Below are positions 24,802-35,860 of a stretch of DNA of 64,000 nucleotides, in pieces. Each line of letters opens with the position of its first letter. The stretch's first letter is position 1. The notes below the pieces were generated by a model, which searched no databases, was not told where the DNA came from, and worked only from the letters and a program-made list of their open reading frames with translations. The position numbers were made by a program, and so were the translations under genes. Source of the stretch: Ancistrus triradiatus (Eukaryota; Chordata; Actinopteri; Siluriformes; Loricariidae); NCBI GenBank assembly GCA_025084515.1, contig JAJAGP010000282.1, positions 310,001-374,000 on the forward strand, given 5' to 3'.

Positions 24802-24811
24802 CTTCAATTTC
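24802..24811 (-). promoter_or_regulatory. ISRE/IRF-like element upstream of CD74
   Basis: The minus strand reads GAAATTGAAG, one mismatch from the GAAANNGAAA core bound by interferon regulatory factors. It lies about 60 bp before the CD74 start codon. Interferon control of CD74 is known in vertebrates, but this site is short and may be chance. Confidence 0.25.
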
Positions 24812-24871
24812 AGTCTTCACCAGAGATACACAGAAAGAGCGAGAGAGTTCACGGCGCAAACACCTGTGAGG

Positions 24872-25508
24872 ATGGAAGAGCAGCAGAACGACGCACTCCT
24901 GGAGCGCGCTCCCAGCACCGAGACCATGCCCCAGCCCAGACGGTGAGCATTTTAATTACTTACTCCTACACCGTTTATATAACTCATATATACAAATAAT
25001 GAATGCCATTAATATGCAAACATAACTGAAATACGTTAGTTTGAACGTGTAACAGGCACACCATTATACATATTAAGAGCATTCCGGTGTGTTATTGTGC
25101 GAGCATATATAACAAAGAACATGTTGTTGTTTTGTTTATTTATTTATTTTTGTTAATGGCTTTTATTCAAACAAGACATTGCAGGTTACGACAGTTTACT
25201 GTCAGCGGACCTAAAACCTTTTTGCTGCTAGATTATTTGCTACACAAAGCAAAACACTTATATTTGCTTATATATATAATATATATAATATTTATTTCAC
25301 TTTCTAAAATGTTCTGTGCTGATGTGTAGGTTTATGTTTGCAAGCTCGCTGCATCAACATAATGAAATGAAATCCAGATCTGCCTGGCAACAAGTGACGT
25401 TACAGGGGAGAGAACCGTTTCAATCAGTAGCGAGGAATTTAAATCTGGATTTATTTAGGAAGATATTTTATTATTTTATTATTATTAACAACAACAAACA
25501 CAACAACG

Positions 25509-25546
<38 letters not shown>

Positions 25547-28500
25547 CCATTTGTTTATTTTGGGATAAGTAAGAATTGTAACTCCCAAGTTTTCCTCATA
25601 CTTATTTTGAATAACAATTAGTAATTAGTATAATATTTTTTCTAATAAGTAGTATTATTAAAACTGTGCAATGTTCAGCTCGTGAAAAGCAGAGCATCCT
25701 GTTTCTTTTTTCAGATGGTCTGGGGCTGTAGTAAAGGCAGAGTGTTTGTTTGGATATAGCTCGACATATTGAGTGTTTACGCTTATTTGTGCGCTTATGT
25801 GTGTACGCTTATATTTGTTTTTATTACTTAAATAAGTAACACTGACAAATCATCGTACAACACCACCATTAAATAAATAACTAGCCAGTACCTATCAGCA
25901 CTTTGCACATGATCATATAATGTTCTTCTTCTTATTTTAACCCTGCTTTTCCTGGTCAGAGTCATGGCGGAAGCTATACTGGAGCGTAAGTCCATCATAG
26001 CGCTGGGGGATAATCACCTGAGTGGCCTCACATCCTTCAGACATAGCCAATTGTGTCTGCGTGTGATAGACAGACAGACAGACAGACAGATAGATAGATA
26101 CTTTATCTTACAGGAAGTTTCTTAGTGATTCCGGACCCAGTCAGAAGACACCAATATGACTCGCGTACCTGTAGTGGTGGTCTAGCATATTAGATGCTGT
26201 CCCAGTTATAATTGTTGACGTTGTTTATTTATTAATACAAATTGTTAACAGACAAAGCAAAAGCTAAAAACTTCAAATGCAATAAAGAGATTGTTATTTT
26301 TTATATGTTAAATAGTGTGTGTCTTCTCCTCTGCGTAGGAACTCCAACGCTAAGGCCGCCAAGGTGGCTGGCCTGGCCGTGCTGGCATGTCTGCTGCTGG
26401 CTGGCCAGGCATTCACTGCCTACTATGTCATGGCCCAGAAGGATCATCTGAAGTCACTGGAGCAGGGCCAGGAGAACCTGAAGAAGTCACTGTCTCGCAG
26501 TTTTTCAGGTATGACAGGAGGGAGGGGGGTGGAATGAGGAAGCGAAAGAGGGGGACCAAAGTGGGAGAATCAAAGTGCAATAAGGAAGTAGAAGTGAGAA
26601 GACAAAAATGATAGGTTAAGAAAGAAGAACTGGATGTGTAGTTGTGGGTGGGGGGCATTTTAATAATGGCAAGGAAATGCAAAATGAATAAAAAAAATTC
26701 TTAGCATTCAAGGCCAGTTTGAGTTCAGTCATGATTAGCAGTTTCGTAATCTTGTTTCAGGTGCTCCTAAGATGATGCACAGTCCCATGAGCAAAATGCC
26801 ACTGCTGGTGGGTCTGGATGAGGATAGCACCAACACTGGCGAGAAAAAGAGGGTGCCTCTTACGGTGAGATCCGAACTGCAGACCAAAAAACACACCAAT
26901 CAGTGGCCATATAGAACAACGATGTGCCATCTACAGGGTGTCTATAAAGTGCGTCCCACATCAGTAACTTTAGTTCTCACCAACCAACATACATGAGAGG
27001 TTGCTTTCAGATTTATAGGAAGCACAATGAGCCCAGGTTTTATCCACATTACATCGAATCAATGTGAGAATAAACATAAATAAATGCATTAATGTTATAG
27101 TGGGACTTACTTTATAGACACCCTATAGTGTTCCAGAAAGTTGTACACTTGTAACACATATATTGAATTTAATGTCCTACAACTGTGGTTTCATATCTTA
27201 CAGTGAATTGACTTATTACTATTTCTTCTTGTTATTTCAGAGACTGCAGGCTTCCAGCCAGAGGGAGGGAAGTGGACTTTTGTATGGTACAGTCATTCTC
27301 TGTTGCATTAAAGCCCAAGGAAATCTGTGAATGCTTTCTTATTAGGTTAATGCTGGTCTTTTAGGGACATGACTTCATTAGAGCACAAAGACAGCTCTCA
27401 AATCAGTCTATTTATGAAGTACAGTTTGTGGTATCAAATTTAAATTTTTTCCATTCAGACTTGTTTGGATATTACTTTAACACTGACATTTGTTGTCATA
27501 CACTGTCTATATGTTAGACCCAAACTTTACTCACTGCATAACCCATAATACAAGACATAATCTGTTTAAAGTTCAAAAAACTTTCACCACAGGTAATATG
27601 CTTTGCAGTCATCTTCATAAAAATAAAGATAGATACCAAAACACATCTTTCACGGGACAAATACTGATCAGCCATAACTTTAAAACCACCTCGCTGTCTC
27701 TATAGTTATTGTCCATTTTTATCACCTCTACTTACTACACAGGTGCACTCTGTAGGACCCCCAAAGTACCACCACATTCTTAGTACTGCAGTGTGGTGGT
27801 GGTCCACTGATGAAGGGCTAAAGTATGACTAATGCAACTTGTGCTGTAACAGATTACTGTCTCTGGTTTTACATCTACAAGGTGGACCAACAAGGCAGAT
27901 GAGTCTAGTGTCTAGTAGACTGGTCAGTAAGTGGCCACAGTGTCTAAAAACACCAGCAGCACTGCTGTGTCTGATCCAGTAATACCAGCACAACATATAC
28001 AGTCTACACTCGTTAAGTTTTAAAGTAGGATTTACAAGTTTAAAGTAGGATTAAAGTGCCACCTACTGACGGTCTGAAACATGGTGGCTTACTGAGGTAG
28101 AATTTCATTACTGGCAGGACATCTGTCACATTGTAAGCATTGCAAGGGCGAGGGTTTTGGCTTTTCGAGGTAAGATGCATGGAAAGAAATCCGTTCTGCC
28201 ATCACAGGTGGAGAGAGATGAGGTTGGCGAGATAACGGGGGTGAGATAACGAGGTTAGACTGTACTAACAGGCCACCATCACTTCAGTGTCACTGGAGTG
28301 CTGACAATGATCCAAAATGCTTCTGTGTGGTAAGTGGAGTTGATAAAATCAATAAAAACAAGGAGGTGCCTTTAATATCATGGTTGGTCAGTGTATATTG
28401 TATTATTTTAATCTGAATTTCCCCAAGTATAAACTCATATATGACCAGTCAAGGGAAAGCACACAGCATAAAAAAAGTATAATGCAAAGAGTGAGAGGGG

Positions 28501-31214
28501 TCAGAAACTGTATTACAGAAGAAATGAAACAGTGTGGGTTATAATTACAGGCTAACAATACGTTTATTAATAGGAGTTTAAACATCTGACAAATCTAACA
28601 ATATAAAAACACCATTCTGTACAGTTTGTGTGTCATATTAATACTTATGTGAACTAAACTGAATATTTGTTGTTAAAAGGATCCAGACTTACCCCTAAGA
28701 GAATGTCCATGGCTATGAACAGCATGCCTCTGCTTGGAGACATCAAAGAGGTTGAGGCATCTGACATTCCTGGTACGAGACAGATTCTTCCTCACATGTA
28801 TAGTAATAATACAGTTTTGCCCAGTTTTATTCCAAATGATAATACGCTTACGTAATACATGGCGTGAAGTTTGTTCAGTAGCTATGATAGGGAATAACTC
28901 CGTAACAGTATTAGTTGAGGTAAATAAGTGTGAAGTGATCATTAAATTGGAATTTATACTGAAAGTAATTGATAACAACTCTTTCACTGAGATGCATTAG
29001 ATACAGTACTGTCTATTCACATCTGCTGTCCCAACTCCCTCTGTAGAGTCAGTGGTGCAGACCAAATGTCAGATGCAGGATGCCAAGGTGATGCCAGGCT
29101 TCTTCGAGCCAGAGTGCGATGAGGAAGGCAACTTCAAGCCCATGCAGTGCTGGCACAGCACCGGATACTGCTGGTGTGTGGATAAGGATGGCAAGGAGAT
29201 CCCTGAAAGTCTGACCCGTAGCCGTCCAGACTGTGGCAATGGTAGGTTTCCAAATCTCAGAAGCACTCTGAATGAATCAGCCTCAGTTGGCCTGTTTTTT
29301 CTAAAGACACTATAAGGTTCCACAATGGGTCTAGTCAGCAGGTTTGGTCAGCAGGTCATTTTAAAACACTGAATTGTTAAATATTAGCAGGTTGAGGTGA
29401 ATGAACTTGGAACTGTTGACTGGCTGAAGGGAGTTTCCCAACATCATAGATGTGAATCACACATAGAGGCTTAAATACCATGGAATCTCCCTTCAGTTAA
29501 TAGAACTGACCAAGTCTTGCGGATTAGAAGGGAAGTGGCGTCAAGATGAAAGTAGACGACTCCGTGACAAATCTAATTAGATAGCATAGAATAGAAAGCT
29601 TGTGTAGCACAACAAATACAAGACAGAACAATAGATCTATACCAGCTATAACTAGGGCTGCACCGATGACACTTCCGATATCCTTCCGATACCGATACCT
29701 GATGTTCAAGTATCTGCCGATACAAAGTACCAATACCAAATCTATCTGACTTAACTAGGTGCCTATAAATCTTGATATTTATAGCATTCCACTTTTTATA
29801 GATTGTCATGCCTTTATTTTGGTAAAAGCAGTGTATCCCAAATAAGATATAATAAGCTTGAAATAATAGTATTTACTGGTTGAGTTTTAGAGTTAAATTA
29901 AAATACATTTTATCATAAAGCAGTAACAAGCACAAATATGGAAGCATAATCTTACTAAGATCTTTCTAATTTTTAAGATTTTACAGCAGGCATTTTGTTA
30001 CTGCTTTTCTCAAGTGAGAAATAATCAAACCACGGACATGATGCACATGCGTACAACGTGGTGCAACACTAGCTATAACCATAGAAATAGAAAAGTAATT
30101 CACAAATGTGCCAAAATACACACAATACATCAACTGTCCTATCAGACAGAATAAGACAATAGAGCATGGCTACAACACCATTAAAGATGCCTACAAAGCA
30201 AACAAACATACTACACACCAGGCACATGCTTGATAACTCTGATTTACGTTTATATAATTTAGCAGGTGCCCTTATCCAGAATGACTCACAAATAATACAA
30301 CCCAACCAATTGTGGGTTAAGGGTTTTACTCAAGGACCCAATGGCAGCAGCAGCTTAGCAGCAGTAAGGATTTGAACTCTGGATCTTCTGCTCCATAATC
30401 CAATTCCTTAACCGCTATGCCACCACAGTCCCCAGTACAAGCAAAAACTCATGTGCTTGCCAATCAGTTGCAGGGGCACAACTGAGATGGAGATGTTAGT
30501 GCTTGGAAGCGGAGTCCTCTTCCAAAAGGACTGAAGGAATCTGACTCTGTGGGGTTTTCCCACACTCACTCACTGTCATTTTTTTGCCTGCCTCTCACTA
30601 GCATTTTAGCATTTGCATTGGATTACCTAGCAGCTTTAGGACTGTGGTAGCCTAGCGGTTAAGGTAGCTTCATAGAGACTGAGGACCAGAATGCCCAGGG
30701 TTCAAATCTTGCCTCTCTGAAGCTTCCAGTGTCCTTGAGCAATTCCCTTAACACACATTTGCTAAGATTGTATCAGTTGTATGTCACTCTGGATAAAGTT
30801 GTATGCTAAATGCTTAGATAGATGTAGATTTCTTGCAAGGAAGCGGTCAAGAGATGCTTGTTTCTGCCTGTTTCTTCAAGATTTGTCAGACCATGCAGAA
30901 GTTTGTGAACCACCTGGAGTGCATTATGTTTAGAAATACACATCAGCAATGCATTTTTTTTAGCAAAATTTCATTACCTGTACATGGCCTTTTCTTTAAA
31001 CATTAGAGTTTCGCTATAAATTGTCCAGTTAGCAAAATGTGTAGATATGACAATGTTCTTAATGTCTAGAGATATTTATTTATTTGTATATTTATTTATT
31101 GCATTTAGCAAAATGCAGCCTTTTTGGTCAAACTTAAGTTTCTTGTAGTTAATGCTAAGGCTAATTACTAATGTGCTCTCTTTTTTCCCCCCCTTCTTCA
31201 TAACAGTCAACTAA
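24872..31214 (+). CDS. cd74: MHC class II invariant chain (CD74 / invariant-chain-like), seven coding exons
   Basis: Type II membrane chaperone of MHC class II molecules in the ER and endosomes. Coding exons are 24872-24942, 26339-26508, 26761-26864, 27241-27286, 28680-28772, 29047-29241 and 31207-31214. All have GT/AG borders and compatible phases, giving 228 residues. Residues 1-24 are cytosolic with an acidic dileucine signal (L9-L10). Residues 32-55 form the signal-anchor helix. Residues 82-99 are a CLIP-like segment (APKMMHSPMSKMPLLVGL). Residues 135-152, on another exon, form a second one (TPKRMSMAMNSMPLLGDI). Residues 169-224 are a thyroglobulin type-1 domain with six cysteines, the QC motif at 195-196 and CWCV at 203-206. 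The trimerisation domain usual between CLIP and thyroglobulin domain is not visible in any exon or intron. Exon 7 adds only two residues before TAA. The family call is firm. Whether it is cd74a, cd74b or an invariant-chain-like paralogue is open. The short exon 4 (16 residues) is the least certain. Confidence 0.88.
25508..25543. repeat. (AAT)n microsatellite in CD74 intron 1
   Basis: Twelve AAT units. Confidence 0.9.
26068..26100. repeat. (CAGA)n(TAGA)n microsatellite in CD74 intron 1
   Basis: Tetranucleotide run following a repeat-like stretch (CATAGCCAATTGTGTCTGCG) that is similar to sequence near 56390-56415. Confidence 0.8.
26935..27124. mobile_element. Mariner-like MITE in CD74 intron 3
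   Basis: Ends AGGGTGTCTATAAAGT on the left and its inverse on the right (ACTTTATAGACACCCT), with TA at both flanks. About 190 bp, no coding capacity, between CD74 exons 3 and 4. Confidence 0.65.
27661..28396. mobile_element. Non-autonomous TIR element in CD74 intron 4
   Basis: Left end TACTGATCAGCCATAACTTT. The right end, inverted, reads TACACTGACCAACCATGATA, an imperfect terminal inverted repeat. The interior shares blocks with 21640-22010. No transposase. Confidence 0.6.
29653..30071. mobile_element. hAT-type MITE in CD74 intron 6
   Basis: Ends TAGGGCTGCACC and, inverted, TAGTGTTGCACC (9 of 12). A perfect 8-bp duplication, GCTATAAC, flanks it (29645-29652, 30072-30079). 419 bp, non-coding. 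Confidence 0.8.
30243..30434 (-). mobile_element. tRNA-derived SINE in CD74 intron 6
   Basis: Full-length but diverged; central block altered around CCAATGGCAGCAGCAGC. Confidence 0.75.
30639..30820 (+). mobile_element. tRNA-derived SINE in CD74 intron 6
   Basis: Opposite orientation to the copy 200 bp upstream, so the transcript of this intron could form a SINE hairpin. Confidence 0.75.
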
Positions 31215-31470
31215 AAAGCTTGGTAAGGGTCTGTCACATATCACATAAAAGCCTTTAAAATACACAACAATATGATTTAAGTCACATTGTTCCTAACTGA
31301 CTGTTTGTTTTTCTTGTTTCAGCATGAAGTCGGTTGAATGCTAGACGGACAACAATATTCAGCCGTGATTACAAAAAAAGAAACTGTCACAAATCAATCT
31401 CTTAAATCTATAGCTCAATGCTAACTCTTTCTTTGACAATTTAGCAGAGTGATTACTATTGATTTGAAGA

Positions 31471-31476
31471 AATAAA
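31471..31476 (+). terminator. CD74 poly(A) signal (first of three)
   Basis: AATAAA, 257 bp after the CD74 stop and inside the probable terminal non-coding exon that starts at 31323 after a TTTCAG acceptor. Two more AATAAA hexamers follow at 31747-31752 and 31793-31798, so alternative 3' ends are possible. Confidence 0.5.
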
Positions 31477-31798
31477 CTGTATCAGCATCTCATTCTCTTT
31501 GATCTATCTAGGCGAGACATTTAAGTACAAGCACTGTTACATTCATCACAAGTATATCAAAAACATGCACAGCTTAAGCTTTATATTCTGTTGTTTTATA
31601 TTCTGCACTATGCAGTTTGTCTATTTTTTTATTATTTCAGAAATAACTTGGGACTGTTTTTGAAATGAGACAGGTTTACAGATGGAAGATTTGTGGGTGA
31701 TGGGATTATGGACATGAAGGAATGTTTTGTGTATGAGTGGCTTTCGAATAAACCATGCCTTCTAATTTAAACATGACTGACTACTTCTGAATAATAAA

Positions 31799-32492
31799 CT
31801 GCAGCTGACTTGTCACAAATGTTGGGGTATTTAATGTTTAAGAACTGTAAGAGCTATTCACTGCAGTCATTCTTTAAGTTTGCTTAGAAAAACAGAATGC
31901 CTGGTTCAAGATGCTGGTACTGCAGTTCTTAGTTATGGAAAATACTTTTGTCCCTTTTATTAGGGCTGTCAAAATGAACACCTTAGTAGTGCAATTATTA
32001 TTATGCTGTTAATGAAATTGTAAAGTCCAACCATGTGAGGTACTTAGGGGCTCTGTCCGATATGTTCCCCCATTCACCATTCCTTATGTTCTACATACCA
32101 TGTACTGTATGGCACTACTATACAACAGTTAGTTCCGACCTTACAGTCTGATTGGTTGAGAAGAGTTCTCATCATGATGATATTTGTGATAACAGCATGA
32201 CGTTTTTATTTGTAGTTTTAGAACTTTTTCCTTTAATCTTCGCATATTTGCACTTTGTATTTCAAACTAACTTTATTCAATAATGTTATATAAACCATAT
32301 GCCTTTTGTAGTATACTGTGTTAAGGCAGGGTAGGGAGATATGTTACTGTTGCTTAGCAACAACTTTGTTGTGGACCTACCTTTTGGTGGCAGGTATTGT
32401 TGGCATTAAAGCATATGCAGTATGAAATTCTTTATCTCTAAAAAAGTTGTATAAAAGCAAAAAAATAAAATAAACACGAAGTCATGTGTTAT
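31799..32492. other. No gene recognised
   Basis: Sequence downstream of the CD74 poly(A) signals, before the Tc1 element. Nothing recognised. Confidence 0.5.
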
Positions 32493-34047
32493 CATCAGAT
32501 TTTCACACAAGTCCTAAAAGTAGATAAAGAGAACCCAGTTAAATAAATGAAAAAAAATATATATTATACGTGGTCATTTATTTATAGAGGAAAATGATCC
32601 AATATTATATATTAGTGAGTGGCAAAAGTATGTGAACCTCTACGATTAGTAGTTAATTTGAAGGTGAAATTAGAGTCAGGTCTTTTCAATCAATGGGATG
32701 ACAATAAGGTGTGAGTGGGCACCCTGTTTTATTTAAAGAACAGGGATCTATCAAAGTCTGCTCTTCACAACACATGTTATCAAGGCACGAAAAAAGGAGA
32801 TTTCTGTGGACCTCAGAAAAAGAGTTGTTGATGCTCATCAGGCTGGAAAAGGTTACAAAACCATCTCTAAAGAGTTTGGACTCCACCAATCCACAGTCAG
32901 ACAGATTGTGTACAAATGGAGGAAATTCAAGACCATTGTTACCCTCCCCAGGAGTGGTCGATCAACAAAGATCACTCCAAGAACAAGGTGTGTAATAGCT
33001 GGTGAGGTCACAAAGGACCCCAGGGTAACTTCTAAGCAACTGAAAGCCTCTCTCACATTGGCTAATGTTAAATGTTCATGAGTCCACCATCAGAAGAACA
33101 CTGAACACCATGGTGTGCATGGCAGGGTTGCAAGGGAGAAAGCCACTGCTCTCCAAAATGAACATTGCTGCTCGTCGGAAGTTTGCAAAAGATCAGGTGG
33201 ACAAGCCAGAAGGTTATTGGAAGAATGTTTTGTGGAACAGATGAGACCAAAATAGAGCTTTTTTAGTTTAGAAGTGTGTCATGGTAACGAATCCAAGAAA
33301 TTGAATCAGTTCATCTGGACATAGATTTTATTGGAGAAACGTTTCGTCACTCATCTAAGTGACTTCTTCAGTCTCTGAGACTGAAGAAGTCACTTAGATG
33401 AGTGACGAAACGTTTCTCCAATAAAATCTATGTCCAGATGAACTGATTCAATTTCTTGGATTTTCTTACCTGGATCATTGAGCATGCATCAAGACGTCAT
33501 GGTACGAACAAAGGAAACTAGTTTAAAAGAAAAGCGTTATGTTTGGAGAAAGGTAAACACTGCATTCCAGCATAAGAACCTTATCCCTACTGTGAAACAT
33601 GGTGGTGGTAGTATCATGGTTTGGGCCTGTCCAATCGAAATGTTGTGGAAGGACCTGAAGTGAGCAGTTAATGTGAGGAAACCCACCAACATCCCAGAGC
33701 TGAAGCTGTTCTGTACAGAGGAATGGGCTAAAATTCCTCCAAGCTGGTGTGCAGGACTGATCAACAGTTACAGGAAACGTTTAGTTGCAGTTATTGCTGC
33801 ACAGGGGGGTCACACCAGATACTGAAAGCAAAGGTTCACATACTTTTACAGCTCACTAATATGTAATATTAAATCATTTTCCTCAATAAATAAATGACCA
33901 AGTATAATATCTGTGCCTCATTTGTTTAACTGGGTTCTCTTTATCTACTTTTAGGACTTGTGTGAAAGTCTGATGATGTTTTAGCTCATATTTATGCAGA
34001 AATATAGAACATTCTAAAGAGTTCACAAACTTTCAAGCACCACTATA
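32493..34047 (+). mobile_element. Tc1-type element, defective, with nested palindromic insertion
   Basis: The right terminal repeat is intact to CAAGCACCACT. The left one begins inside the arm, so the outer left end is lost. The plus-strand transposase runs from about 32780 to 33825: KRRFLWTSEKE-type start, then VVDAHQAGKGYKTISKEFGL and FKTIVTLPRSGRSTKI. Stops and frameshifts disable it. The 3' part after the nested insertion (33287-33495) reads WRKVNTAFQHKNLIPTVKHG. The catalytic middle with DNDPKH is deleted. Confidence 0.85.
33287..33495. mobile_element. Penelope-type terminal palindrome with two hammerhead-like cores, 9-bp target duplication
   Basis: 33290-33375 and 33377-33462 are perfect inverted copies of 86 bp around one central base. 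Each arm carries CTGAAGA, a 6-bp stem (GTCACT/AGTGAC) closing TAGATG, then GAAA and a downstream GTC, the conserved order of a hammerhead ribozyme. The insert is flanked by GTCATGGTA (33278-33286 and 33496-33504). A related single copy is at 17745-18065. Confidence 0.7.
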
Positions 34048-35364
34048 AAAGAACACAAAGTCGTTTTATCGCAAATAACATCACGGCTGTGATTATCTAT
34101 GGAACTAGGTGAGCTATGATGTTATTTGCAATATCACATTCCCTCTCTATTGCTATTGCTTAATTGCCATATAGGGAACAGAATTGTAAAGAATTTCGCA
34201 CAGTCCCTTATATGATTTTGCTTTATTGTGTGACATCAACACATAACACTCACAAAAAAAAACACGCAAGGGTTCAGTGTAACCAGGAAGTTTAACAAGG
34301 TGTCTGACACGCAAGATAACACATGCTCTATTACATTACAAGTACTTAATGAAAGAAATACTTTGGACTAAGTATCTTTCTGATCATTTGCATTTTGTGT
34401 TTACTGAATTTTTATGAAGTAATAAATGCATTCTTAGCATCAAATATGAGAGAGCAAAAATGTGATGAAGCTCAATAAAATTGGTGTGATTAATGTGTTT
34501 TCATGTTTTAATCATTTGACAGCACTGCATTTTTTAAATTAAAAGTATTCAGTGTCAGAGACCACATCAGTAAGTCTGGTGATTACTTGACATGACTTGG
34601 CAAAGTAGACATGGAGTTTGGCCCAAATAATCATGAAGATTTATCTGCACACAGTGCCAGCTTTAAGCAGATGGACAACAAGATACTTGAAGTAGTGGTT
34701 GCTGCCAACCAAAAGTAAAAGTTTAAACTTTCTATGTCTGCAAGTGTACTTGCAATTAGAGCTGCTGAATAAACAAACACTGCATGATGAACACGTTTAA
34801 CAATAAATCCATATCTCACCTGGAATTACAAGGAACCAAACATTTCCCTACTTTCCAGGGTGTTGCTAATGAAGAGCTTAACAAGGAACAGTATATACAG
34901 AAATAATCCAGACGCCTGACTAAAAACTGACTTTGTAAATGATGCTGAACATGATGCATTTGTTTAAGCACTAGAACACATTCATAGGCAATAACTTATT
35001 TTACCTGTAAGTTAGCCTATTAATGCTGATAGCTGGTTTTAAGTCACTGTGTTGAGAGTCACTGGGGTATTCAGTACAACCCATTCTACTGATAATGTTT
35101 CTCTATGAAGAATCCATAAATGTATGCTTTAAACTATAATTTTTTTACAAGTGAGTGCTGCAGAAATAGCAGCGCTCAATAATTAGAAGAGGTGTCCACA
35201 AACCTTTTGTCCATATAGTATAAGTGTGTCCAGGCCAAAAACTGGACACCAAACTGAGCACCTGGCAACTCTGGCTCTCACACATTATTACATACAGTAT
35301 CTACATATATACTGTATTTAGAGTGTATGTACAGGTATGTGCACTTTACTGCAGATCCAATCAA
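34048..35364. other. No gene recognised
   Basis: AT-rich. GTGTCCACAAACCTTTTGTC near 35190 resembles the end of a Tc1-type MITE, but the other end is not found. Confidence 0.45.
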
Positions 35365-35505
35365 CATCTACATCTATGCATTTAGCACACACCCTTATCC
35401 AGAACAACATACAACTGATACAGTCTTATATTACAAGCAATTGTGGGTTAAGGGCCTTGCTCAAGGACCCAACAGTGGCAGTTTGGCAGAGGTGGGATTT
35501 GAACC
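35365..35505 (-). mobile_element. tRNA-derived SINE, head truncated
   Basis: Tail to B box present (AGAGGTGGGATTTGAACCT), then an abrupt switch to unrelated sequence. Confidence 0.7.
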
Positions 35506-35860
35506 TGCCGAGTCCTTTGGTCGGGAGTGTCTGGTGGGTGGTCCGGCTGGGCTGGACTTTGGTCCTCTTAATCTCGATTTGTGCATCCTTGCCTTAAAGG
35601 GGTTCATAGTGAAGGAGTTTTGTGGTGATCTGGGATGTTGGGTTGTTGTCTTCTTGCCTCCAATGGCATCAGTGATTGTTAATAGACTCTGTGCTCTTAA
35701 TCAATAACTAACTACATTTTCTGTTTTCTCTCCATGCTTCACTGTAAAAAAGTGCTATATAAATATGACTTGACCTGACTTGACTATATTAGCAAAAATT
35801 ATGTATTCCTTGCAGAAGAAAAGTGCATTCAGTGATGCCATTTATCAAAAAAAATATGAA

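Noticed and set aside
28734..29000. 88-codon ORF overlapping CD74 exon 5
   Set aside because: It is out of frame with the exon and runs into the intron; exon 5 in the phase-1 frame gives the CLIP-like peptide instead.
35327..35707. 126-codon plus-strand ORF
   Set aside because: Reads through a reversed SINE and following repeat-like sequence; similar frames occur at other SINE copies (35892, 49080).
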